Source: Forficula auricularia
Lineage: Eukaryota > Arthropoda > Insecta > Dermaptera > Forficulidae
Direction: 5' to 3'
DNA length: 64,000 nucleotides
Assembly (NCBI GenBank): GCA_024734495.1
Contig: JALMQS010000225.1
Location: 9,365,094 to 9,429,093, forward strand
The notes under the pieces were generated by a model. The model ran no database searches. It had not been told where the DNA came from and saw only the letters and a program-made list of their open reading frames with translations. The position numbers were made by a program, and so were the translations under genes. Positions 56,000 through 64,000 of the stretch are shown one piece after another. Positions within the stretch are counted from its first letter, which is position 1. Each line of letters begins with the position of its first letter.

Positions 56000-56232
56000 T
56001 TATATGGCTTCTTCTTCAAGTGCCATACTCGAATCCGAGCGTCACCGATTACTATAGAGAGTATCCTCTCGATTGTAATTTTCCTGGGGAAATTTTTCAC
56101 AGGGTGTTTTCCCAGTGCCTTCCTCCGATGGAATTAGATTATAGCCGGTTAAATATTTGCAGCGAGTCGGGCTTGAACCCTCGTTAGTTTGATCAAAAGG
56201 TATGCTCTTTAACCACCCGGCCAACCTGACTT
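56000..56232 (-). mobile_element. Second tRNA-derived SINE family, one copy
   Basis: On the minus strand the head reads TTGGCCGGGTGGTTAAAGAG (A box TGGCCGGGTGG), an anticodon-loop-like CTTTTGAT, then GAGGGTTCAAGCCCGAC (B box GGTTCAAGCCC). The body contains GGAGGAAGGCACTGGGAAAA. Different from the S1-S9 family in head and body. The two overlapping open frames here are not genes. The 3' boundary is uncertain. Confidence 0.7.
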
Positions 56233-57597
56233 CTTTTATATGCCTTAGTATAGGTAAATTTATATCTTCAGAAATAATTTTTCTTTCAAATTCTATCTTA
56301 TTTTTCTTAAGTTTAGTTCAGTGATTTTGGAATCTCTTAAGGTACAAAAATCCTGTAAATATTGGTAGTTTGATAAAGCCCTCTACATCGTATAATTCTA
56401 CAGGAAATTGAATATAAAAACATCGGATTAAATCTTAATGATATTTTTACAGAAGATACCTCATGATAAAAAAATATTTATTTTTGACTTAACAGAAATT
56501 TGACCCAAATTTTAATACAATTTTTAATTTCGGGGAAAATGAATACATAACTTATAAATTACAATTTTTTTACTTCTTTAAGTTACGAGCTACGAACAGA
56601 CATTTATTGACACCCATAAGGTCCCGTTTTTAACGGAATCCAAAAAATTGAAAAATTTAAGGTCAATTCAACTCTCCAGTCGAGTATCACATATGTAGGT
56701 AATTTTATTTTTCCTTTAAATTTCCTATCTAATAAAATCTCCAATATTTTTTTTATTCCTTTCTCTTATGTGATCTATTTCAAGAGTGGATTTTTTTTAT
56801 TTCTTTCAGTCCATTTAAATCACTTGATGGCGTTTGATTCCCCTTTTACTAACGGCTGGTATTTTATTCATAATTGAAATAAAAGAAAAGAAGAAATTTC
56901 ATTCCACTTGACATCTGAAGAGGCGTCAGCTCGAATTGCTCTTCAAGATTCAATGAATACTATCACTCTTTAATTAAGGCGTTCAGACATTAAATCAATA
57001 TTAAGAATTTTTTAATGCTAGGCTTTCGAGTTTAAAAAAATAAGCTTTATTAAGATATATATATAGCTTAATTGAATATAATGTGATTCTGGTCCATTAG
57101 GTGAAATTGACTCGTTAATCATATTAATTATAGCTGCTTTCTATTTGCCAAATAACCGTCTAACGGTACTTTACTTTCAATTTGAAATCGAAGCCCTGAG
57201 TCCTATCATATTCACGTCTTTATCGCCCAATGTGCTAATTAATTTTGAGCTTTGATCCCCGAAGACGTTAAATTCAATAAACTGGACAAGTGCCAGTCGA
57301 TCTCCCATACCGAGGATTCTGTATCTTATTTCTTCCAATAAAAACTTTATAATAACAAATTCTTACTTATTTGTCGTTAATAAGGAAAAAAGGGGGAATT
57401 GCGGAATATTTTCATAATTTTCAAATTTTATTGTATTATTATTTTTATTTCCTGGGAGATTTGGAACAGTTCTTTTTCAGGATAGTTCCTGAATTATTTA
57501 GGAACTTGCATCCAGGTTTCTGACCAATAGATGGTATCGACTATATCTCTCGAAGATAGTATATTATTAAATTTAGTTGGCTCATGTCCATTTTAAT
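56233..57597. other. Non-coding, mainly single-copy sequence
   Basis: About 56800-57330 has balanced complexity with several homeodomain-like TAATTA sites and no repeat partners in the window. No open frame is supported. Confidence 0.35.
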
Positions 57598-57599
57598 AA

Positions 57600-57683
57600 T
57601 AAATAAAAGATTCACGGGTTTTTGGATAATTGATATTTAACATTAATAAAAAAATATCCAAAAGCCCGTGAATCTTTTATTTA
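57600..57683. repeat. Short foldback repeat
   Basis: TAAATAAAAGATTCACGGGT and TTTTGGATA pair with TATCCAAAA and GCCCGTGAATCTTTTATTTA, with a 24-base loop. Confidence 0.85.
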
Positions 57684-57896
57684 TAGTATATTACCTGTAA
57701 AAAGATTGCTTTTTATTAAGATTTCTAATTAAAAACATGATTTATTTTCTCCAAATCCCAGCTTATTCCAATTTTGATAATCTTCTTTTAACTTAAATTG
57801 AAAGTTTTTGTGCTGAGGGTAGCAGAATTTTTATATATTGAAGGAGACAATAAAAAAGTGTGTCTTCTGCTGGAATTATAAACTTTATTTATAACG

Positions 57897-57935
57897 AGAC
57901 TATAGTTTCGACGGTCTTTGCCCTCTTCATCAGTC
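57897..57935 (-). ncRNA. Hammerhead-like motif, stem II damaged
   Basis: The minus strand has CTGATGA, one extra A, GAGGGC/GACCGTC with two mismatches, then GAAACTATAGTCTC. Same family as 58746-58783. Confidence 0.55.
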
Positions 57936-57957
57936 TATTACAATTGATTCACAGGAA

Positions 57958-58705
57958 TTAATGTATGAATGGATAGTAGTATTGCATTGCTCTTCTAAGA
58001 AGCAACAAAAAAGAATTAGAGGACACTCTGAATGGAATTAACCAAATCCTAATAGAAGAAATCAAAATCAAAATATACAAGAATAAAACCAAGGTCCTAG
58101 TTTGTACAAAAAAAAAAAAAAAAAAAACGAGACAGGAATGCATCAAAATTAACCAAGAAAACCTAGGAGTTAAGGAATTCCGCTATCTAGGAAGTAAAAT
58201 AACATGGGATGGGGAGGAGCAAAAACGAAATTAAATAATTGCCCAAGCAAAAATGGGGTTTAATTCAATACAAAAAATACTATGCTGCTCCTCAATCAGC
58301 TTAGAAAACAGGAAGATGCTATTGAAGACATATGTATTGAGCATAGTCATGTACTGGTGTGAAACCTGGACAATTAGAGAAGCGGAGAGAAAGAAATTAG
58401 AGGCTTTCGAAATGTGGTGCTACAGAAGAATGATGAATATCAAATGGATGGATAAAATTACAAATGAAGAAGTTCTTGGAAGAACCTTGTGGAAGAGTCT
58501 GAAGAAGAGAAGAAGTCAGATGATGGGGCACATACTGAAACATGGGGGACTGCTTAGGGGAGGGGGAAGGGGAAGGGGAAGGCTCAGATCAGAATATTTC
58601 AACCAAATAATTGGAGATATGGGATGCGAGACATTTAGAGAGGTCAAACAGCTGGCGGTGGATAGACCCGAGTGGAGACGGGTGGTTTCGTCAAACCAGT
58701 CTTAG
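57958..58705 (+). pseudogene. RTE-type endonuclease-reverse transcriptase, C-terminal part
   Basis: It starts near the palm, where a corrupted YADD region (YEWIVVLHC) can still be read, passes KIKIYKNKTKVLVCTK and, after a poly-A expansion, ENLGVKEFRYLGSKITWDG. It then stays open from 58253: CCSSISLENRKMLLKTYVLS, YWCETWTIREAERKKLEAFE, MWCYRRMMNIKWMDKITNEE, GHILKHGGLLRGGGRGRG, VDRPEWRRVVSSNQS, stop. The pattern KLEAFE-W-YRR-L-I-W-D--TNEEVL-R and LGH-LRH is typical of insect RTE-like LINE proteins. Several frame breaks upstream make it non-functional. Confidence 0.85.
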
Positions 58706-58745
58706 GACTGTATATGTTACTCAATGATGAATCAATTGTAATAGA

Positions 58746-58783
58746 CTGATGAAGAGGGCAAAGCCCTCGAAACTATAGTCTCG
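58746..58783 (+). ncRNA. Hammerhead ribozyme motif (intact core)
   Basis: CTGATGA at 58746, one extra A, stem II GAGGGC/GCCCTC with an AAA loop, GAA, stem III ACT-AT-AGT, C at 58780. Stem I: AGA before the core and TCGTTAT after cleavage pair as GA/TC plus ATA/TAT with a two-base bulge. Confidence 0.75.
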
Positions 58784-58860
58784 TTATAAATAAAATTTAT
58801 AATTCCAGCAGAAGACACACTCTTTTATTGTCTCCTTCAATCTTCTATTAACTGTAAGTA

Positions 58861-59215
58861 TGTTTATAAAATTAAAATTTGAAAGGTTTTTGAAATTTAT
58901 TTATATTATTTTGGATATATCCAATAACATATTGTAGTTTTATTAAGCAGGTCACCTATAAAAGCTTAGCGAAATTACAATACTAATATATAAAAAATGA
59001 TTAGTAAAATTACAATACGCATATTGTAATTTTAAGAAAAATTTGTTGTAATATTACCGACTAGCTATAGTAATAAATATATTCTAATTTGTAAGATACT
59101 GTACCATACTTGTATGTAATATTATTAAAAAATCCATTTTTTAGAGTAAAATTACATAAGAAATTTTAAACAGTGTAAATTTACTTTAAGCAAAAGTTTT
59201 ATTTGTTTTTTATTC
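58861..59215. other. AT-rich non-coding sequence
   Basis: No gene is recognised. Confidence 0.45.
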
Positions 59216-59404
59216 AAGTAAGTGAACCGCGAAAGTTAAATAATTTATTACAATAATTTCTGACCGTTGATTCTATATTATGAGAATTTTTTTTTCCTCG
59301 TCTCAGTCGGTTGATCAATTTCAGTTTTCCTTTTTCAAAAACTAATAAATACGTAATAAAGTCACAATCAGAACTATTGAAATAAATTATTCGACTTCAC
59401 GTTG

Positions 59405-59562
59405 AGGTCAAAATAGGCGGTAGAGTCAGTCAATTACAATGAAGATCCGAGTTCGAATCAGCTCCGGCATCAAAATCGACCCCCGGGGTAAGATCAAATT
59501 TAAAGAAAATAAATAGTATCATCATAACTATCCATAGACAGCGCCAAAAAAAAAAAAAAAAA
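59405..59562 (+). mobile_element. tRNA-derived SINE, copy S5 (diverged)
   Basis: B box GAGTTCGAATCAG, then CATCAAAATCGACCCCCGGG, GATCAAATTTAAAG and a poly-A of about 20. The head and body are clearly diverged from S3, so this is an older copy. Confidence 0.7.
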
Positions 59563-59576
59563 AAACTTCCACGGTT

Positions 59577-59780
59577 GGGGGGGGGGCAGGCAGATAGGCT
59601 AGATAGTAGCTTGTGACAACTGGAGACTAACCAGGGGACCTGGGTTCGAATCCGACTCGAGGTATCCAGCTAAAATCTGACTCCCGGGGGTGCAGGAGAC
59701 AAATTTAAAAAAATATAACTAGTATCGTAATTATGCTTATGGCTAGAGCAAGAAAAGCCAAAAAACCAAAAAAAAAAAAA
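59577..59780 (+). mobile_element. tRNA-derived SINE, copy S6
   Basis: Poly-G leader, CAGATAGGCTAGATAGTAGC (A box), GGGTTCGAATCCGACTCGAG (B box), TATCCAGCTAAAATCTGACT, CTTATGGCTAGAGCAAGAAA and a poly-A tail. Flanked by AACTTCCACGGTT and AACTTTCACAGTT. Confidence 0.85.
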
Positions 59781-59792
59781 AACTTTCACAGT

Positions 59793-59913
59793 TGTTCGAA
59801 TCCGACTCGAGGCATTCGGCTAAAATCTGACCCCGGAGTAGAGACAAAATTTAAAAAATATATAGTATCGTAAATTGGCTCATGACTAGAAGGGCCGAAA
59901 AGCCAAAAAATAA
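59793..59913 (+). mobile_element. tRNA-derived SINE, copy S7 (lacks the A box)
   Basis: It starts at the B box (TTCGAATCCGACTCGAGG), with full body and tail (GGCCGAAAAGCCAAAAAA). Flanked by AACTTTCACAGTT and AACTTTCACGGTT. Confidence 0.85.
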
Positions 59914-59936
59914 AAACTTTCACGGTTCACTTACTT

Positions 59937-60855
59937 ACGGTATATTATTACTATTATCCGAGTTGTTACACTTATTTATTATTATTATTTTTTATTATTA
60001 TTTATTTATTTATTTTTTAATATTTTTTCGAAAGGGAATCGGCTTGGGCAAGATGTTAATGTGTTTGAGCTTTCTATGTCGGGGACTCGAGTTCATGTTC
60101 CACATTTATTAAAATTTAACCGGCTTTGATTTTTACTTTTTCAGTCATAAACCCAAATGACAAAAAATGTTAAAAATTTCTCTGGCTAAATGGAGTAGAA
60201 TCTGAGGTCGAAATCAAATATAAATTTGTTTCAATATTGCTTTCCGATTCTTGAATAATTTGTTACTCATTAAGTTTTCAATTTATAAAAATAAATCGAA
60301 AATAATCACCTAAATTATTCTAATGAAATCTAAATAATAGTGTCGTCTATTGTGGTAAGTCATTGTGAGGATTTTGAGTTCCAGCAATTGAACGTTGGAA
60401 ATCCCCTCTACTTCTTAACCTCATCAAGCTACCATTATCCTACGTCAATTTCCATCACTTCATTAACATAATTCCCATTTCAACAACTATTTCATCATCT
60501 TTCTATATCAATTAGATAAGGGAATGTTTTCTAATTCTATTTGCTTTAAGTGAATTAATTTTTTATTTGTTAGAATCAATTTATTTGTCTGAAAAACCGC
60601 TCTTAGAAAATTTTTAAATATTCAGAATTTATCGACACTTTTATAGGTTCTTTTCTTTCTAATATCAATTTTTACGGCCTTAAATAACTCTTTAACTTAA
60701 GTCATTTATAATTAATAGAAATTGTGGTGTTAGTGCGAGGTGAAGCATATTTAATAAAGATAAATTAATAGTAAATTAATATCTCATAAAATATTTATTT
60801 ACTTTTATCTTCCTCAAGCCATTTAGAGTTGATTTTTGTTCTAATTTAAATAAAT
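59937..60855. other. Non-coding sequence
   Basis: No gene is recognised. Low-complexity ATT repeats at 59970-60030. Confidence 0.4.
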
Positions 60856-61329
60856 ACACCCATCCCTCGATTAACATGGTACCTGTTTTATACGGTTTCG
60901 CTTTTGCACAGTTTTTTAAATATGATCGCCTATCCCTTGGTTTACATGGTTTTAGTTTACTTTTTCTATTTATTATCCTTTGTTTCAATTTACACGATTT
61001 TGAATTTGAGTTGAACCTATCCTCCATTTTTATATCTGTCTCGTTTTGAACGGTTTTAAATTACACGTTATCTCCTGGAAGGTATCTAGGGAATACAATC
61101 TCGAGCCGAGATCGCAAGTTCGAGATCTCGTGGGACTAGAAATGTCGATCCCCCAAGATCTCGGTATTTTCGAGATCTCGGGTGGATACTTTTTAAAAAA
61201 ACTATTGTTTTTATTCGGAAAAACGCGATGAAAATTGCTTAGCTTGTTAAGTGATTAAGTAAGAAACAACATTACTTTAAAAAAATGTTCATTATTATTA
61301 TTATTTGTTCCATTTATACAAAATTACAT

Positions 61330-61755
61330 ACCCAAATTATACATACGGGTGTGAAACCTGGACAATTAGAAAAGCGGAGAGAAAGAGATTAGAGGCTTTC
61401 GAAATGTGGTGCTACAGAAGAATGATGAATATCAAATGGATGGATAAAATTACAAATGAAGAAGTTCTTGGAAGAATCGGAGAAAGAAGAACCTTGTGGA
61501 AGAGTCTGAAGAAGAGAAGAGGTCAGATGATGGGGCACACACTGAGACATGGGGGACTGCTTAGGGATATCTTGGAGGGGAGGTGGGAAAGAAAAGGGAA
61601 GGGGAAGAACCAGATTAGAATATTTCAACCAAATAATTGGGGATATGTGATGCCAGACATTTAGAGAGGTCAAACAGCTGGCGGGGGACAGAGTCGAGTG
61701 GAGACGGATTGTTGCATCAAACCAGTCTTAGGACTGTATACTCAATGATGATGAT
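61330..61755 (+). pseudogene. RTE-type LINE 3' end with short-repeat tail
   Basis: It encodes YGCETWTIRKAERKRLEAFE, MWCYRRMMNIKWMDKITNEE, LGRIGERRTLWKSLKKRRGQ, GHTLRHGGLLRDILEGRWER, then after one frame change EWRRIVASNQS, stop. The tail is ATGATGATGA, as usual for RTE elements, which end in short repeats and not poly-A. Same family as 57958-58705, but with the VLGRIGERRT segment that the other copy lacks. Confidence 0.85.
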
Positions 61756-61786
61756 GAAATTATACATACAGTTTTATTAACACAAT

Positions 61787-62333
61787 CTAATTCCTCTTTT
61801 CCATTGCGACCTCCATCGAATATTTCATTTCTTCGTGCTTCAGGAATTCCATGATTTCTCTCTCCATCGTTCTCTTCCTCAGTTGAACTTCCAACCCCTT
61901 CCAAGTGTCTTCCTTTCTTCTTTCATCTTCTTCTTCTCCTCCTTCACTATTCCCTCCGAATATTCCAAGATTATATGTCTTTCCACATCTCGCTCTTGTC
62001 CATATCTTTATCTCACTCTCTTTCACATTCTTCCACTCAAAGTAATTCTCTCTTCCGATTTCTTCTTTGATTATTTTTTATATTGAAAAATACGAAGTTT
62101 TCTATTTTCGTCCAATCTTCTTGTATCTCTTGTTCTATGCCTTTCTTTATACCTTTTTCCATAGTATCTCTGGTCCTCTCAGATTCACAGACCATCACTT
62201 TTGTAGGTATTTCTGGTTCTCCCCATTCCTCCCATCCTCTTCTAAAATTAGCACCCCATTTTGAGTTATTCTTGTTCCTGATGTTACTTGCTATTTCCTT
62301 TAGGCGTACCCTTGGCCATCTGCTTTCTTCCAT
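61787..62333 (-). pseudogene. Unrecognised charged protein fragment, probably transposon-derived
   Basis: Two adjoining minus-strand frames form one likely ancestral product. The first (62333 down to 62037) begins MEESRWPRVRLKEIASNIRN and contains GWEEWGEPEIPTKVMVCESE and KGIKKGIEQEIQEDWTKIEN. The second (62026 down to 61787) reads RTMEREIMEFLKHEEMKYSM and ends AMEKRN. Very rich in E/K/R and likely helical or coiled-coil. It is not a part of LINE proteins that I can name. It sits between the nested element's right end and an RTE fragment on the opposite strand. Confidence 0.4.
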
Positions 62334-62550
62334 TTCTATTATGTTACTTTAAAAAATGTTTATTCTTTATAATCATTTACTTGCGAGATTTCGCCAATTT
62401 ATGCAACGGTAATGATCTCGTAAAATTCCCCGAGATCTCGATAGATCGAGATCCCGCGAGTTCGGGAATGCATTCCTTAAATGTATCTACCGTGTAAATC
62501 GAGGGATGGGTGGATTGTTCTTTGTTGTCAATAATATTTATTAAAAAATT

Positions 62551-62720
62551 AAGATGGGGGGTAACTAGGGCTAGCATGTCAGCCTGCTAACCAAGTGGAC
62601 CCGGGTTCGAATCCGACTCGAGGCATTCGGCTAAAACCCGACCCCGGGAGACTAGAGACAAATTAAAAAAAAAAAAATTATTATTGTAAATTGGATTTGG
62701 CTAGAAAGCGTAGCCAAAAA
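62551..62720 (+). mobile_element. tRNA-derived SINE, copy S8
   Basis: Head AACTAGGGCTAGCATGTCAG, CCTGCTAACCAAGTGG, perfect B box GGGTTCGAATCC, body CATTCGGCTAAAACCCGACC, AGAGACAAATTAAAAA, tail TAGCCAAAAAA. Possible flanks TTAAGAT/ATAAGAT. Confidence 0.9.
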
Positions 62721-63853
62721 ATAAGATATCTCTGAGAAAAGATATATGTTTGTTTGAAAAATATAGACATCTAAACAAGCGTGCCTCCGCCCCTACCTAC
62801 ATATAAATATCTATGGTATTAGTAACACCTGGGGCCTTAGATAACTAGGAATAAACAAGTAAACAAACATTTTTATGTGTGAAAATGTTTTTGTTTTCTT
62901 TTGATTAGCGCCTATATAGCGGTTGTTGATTTTATCAAAAGTTTTATATTTATGGTACTTTTAATAATTTTATTTTATTGTTGTTTTGTTAATAATAAGG
63001 GCTAAGTGAAAGTATTTAGTTTGCAATTAAAGATGCGATAATATTTTATGTTAAATATATTGTACTTTTATTAAAAACGAAAAAAAAGAAGCGATATTCT
63101 TTTAGTTCTTTAAACTTTCTGCTAGTTCTGTGGCGGGGTAAACATTTATTTCTCTTCAGACAGTTTTCAGTTAACATCCAATCACATAACCTGATTATAA
63201 ATCGGATATAAGGCAACCGAAAAGAAGATAGGAAAGTATTTGAATGGCGGTGTAGCGTGAAAATAGCAAAAGTAACTTTACCAAGCCAGAGAATGTTCTC
63301 TTTAACGGCCAGCGACACTTTTTATACCTTTGCGAAATCTTTTTATTGGATTCCCTTTTTTTCCCCAAAGGCGATAATATCGGTAAAGTTTGATTGCCCT
63401 TGATTACGAGATATCCGAAGGGCTCTCAGGCTGATTGGTTGCACGGCTGTTTATTTCTAAAAATAACTTCCTCTATAATAGAATAAAATGCACCCCCTCC
63501 CATTTACCCTTACACTACATTTCGTCCGGAGTAATTGATTGAGAAATTGCCAAGCTATTTATTAATTAAGCAATGAACCATTTTATTAGGTAAATGGATT
63601 TTTACAGAAATAAATAAAAACACAAAAATAAAAATGAAACGAAAAGTGAATATTCATCTTGTCAATTTTCATTATTATTGAAATGTATATACATTATATG
63701 GTACATATAACAAAAATATTGAAGATAATTGAATTAAATTTTTGTATGATATAAATATAACTTTTTTGAGAATCGCAAGTACAAATATTGATGATTTCAC
63801 AATTTCTTTCATCATTTAAAAGAATATTCTATTAATATTAATTAGGAATAAAT
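62721..63853. other. Non-coding, mainly single-copy sequence
   Basis: About 63090-63590 has balanced complexity, no repeat partner and no supported gene. A 90-residue frame on the minus strand (63046-63318) has no family resemblance. Confidence 0.4.
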
Positions 63854-64000
63854 GGGGTCGGGTTAGGCTTGGGATTAGCGTATCAGTCTGCTAACCAAGT
63901 GGACCCGGGTTCGAATCCGACTCGAGGTAAATTAAAATCTGACCCCTGATTAGAGACAAATTAAAAATAACAATAAGTATCGTGAATTGTCTTATGGCTA
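63854..64000 (+). mobile_element. tRNA-derived SINE, copy S9 (cut by window end)
   Basis: Head GGGTCGGGTTAGGCTTGGGA, TCTGCTAACCAAGTGGACCC, GGGTTCGAATCCGACTCGAG, body AAAATCTGACCCCTGATTAG, ending TTGTCTTATGGCTA at the window edge. Confidence 0.9.

Larger units (their letters stand above)
57793..58860. mobile_element. Element with inverted hammerhead ends enclosing an RTE fragment
   Basis: The left end has AATTGAAAGTTTTTGTGCTG and GGGTAGCAG, then ATTGAAGGAGACAATAAAA, GTCTTCTGCTGGAATTATAA and a minus-strand hammerhead (57897-57935). The right end is its inverted counterpart, a plus-strand hammerhead (58746-58783), then AATTTATAATTCCAGCAGAA and TTATTGTCTCCTTCAAT. About 110 bp are inverted. Between them lies a + strand RTE-type protein fragment. 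Confidence 0.8.
59216..59936. mobile_element. Inverted-repeat element disrupted by three SINEs
   Basis: AAGTAAGTGAACCGCGAAAG followed by TT (59216-59237) is the reverse complement, with one mismatch, of 59915-59936 (AACTTTCACGGTTCACTTAC, TT). Three SINE copies sit next to the right repeat, each followed by a copy of its inner part AACTTTCACGGTT. Confidence 0.6.
61088..62480. mobile_element. Nested hAT-like element with GAGATCTCG-rich ends
   Basis: TAGGGAATACAATCTCGAGC at the left is the inverse of CGAACTCG-type TTCGGGAATGCATTCCTTA at the right. The flanking AAGGTATC and AATGTATC match at 7 of 8. Both subterminal regions are rich in CGAGATCTCG (about 61090-61185 and 62380-62460). It carries LINE-derived pieces in both orientations. 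Confidence 0.55.
60857..62512. mobile_element. pogo-like element (outer) with nested insertions
   Basis: CACCCATCCCTCGATTAACA and the complement of GTGTAAATCGAGGGATGGGT are inverted ends. The CCTCGATTTACACGG pattern recalls pogo-group ends. Subterminal repeats of TTTACATGGTTT/TTTACACGATTTT occur at 60900-61070. The interior hosts a second element. Confidence 0.65.

Noticed and set aside
61389..61673. 94-residue minus frame
   Set aside because: Antisense of the RTE protein fragment on the + strand.
62067..62497. Several + strand frames rich in F/L/S
   Set aside because: Antisense shadows of the charged minus-strand frame.

Overview
This is an AT-rich stretch of a eukaryotic nuclear genome, almost certainly an arthropod and most likely an insect. 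The signs are the mix of mobile elements: tRNA-derived SINEs, Jockey-type and RTE-type LINEs, a Penelope-like element, an OTU-containing Helitron, mariner elements, hAT and pogo-like MITEs, and many foldback elements. I see no operons, no bacterial signals, no CRISPR array, no functional tRNA or rRNA gene, and no host protein-coding exon that I can support. The window reads as an intergenic region or a very long intron, with layered transposon insertions separated by islands of apparently single-copy sequence.

Layout. 0-10 kb: a retroposon with target-site duplications, a DNA element carrying a SINE, a 5'-truncated Penelope-like element (GIY-YIG endonuclease plus a hammerhead-ribozyme fold), and a 950-bp long inverted repeat. 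10-15 kb: foldback elements of one family. 15-25 kb: LINE fragments, a pogo-like MITE, an element with an internal minisatellite, and three copies of a composite ACCGACTTC element; one is split by a 5'-truncated Jockey-type LINE and one is nested inside another retroposon. 25-33 kb: hAT-like elements and further hammerhead-bearing repeats. 33.6-37.7 kb: two adjacent Helitrons, the first carrying an OTU-Helitron pseudogene and a mariner insertion. 37.7-48.8 kb: SINEs, MITEs, a fourth composite element, Jockey remnants and a second, internally deleted mariner. 48-57 kb: repeat pairs, a foldback element with tRNA-like arms, an 86-bp tandem array and a small Helitron. 57-64 kb: an inverted hammerhead pair enclosing an RTE fragment, a SINE trio, nested pogo-like and hAT-like elements, and two more SINEs.

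The most coherent unexplained signal is a set of about twelve hammerhead-like motifs, seven on the + strand and five on the - strand. One lies directly downstream of the Penelope-type endonuclease. Others occur as inverted pairs at the two ends of non-coding repeats. All share one extra nucleotide between the CUGANGA core and stem II, and at least two have complementary stem I flanks in exactly the expected place. A second notable signal is the composite ACCGACTTC element, whose foldback loop is found in both orientations among the four copies. Boundaries given for mobile elements come from reading repeats by eye and may be off by a few bases.
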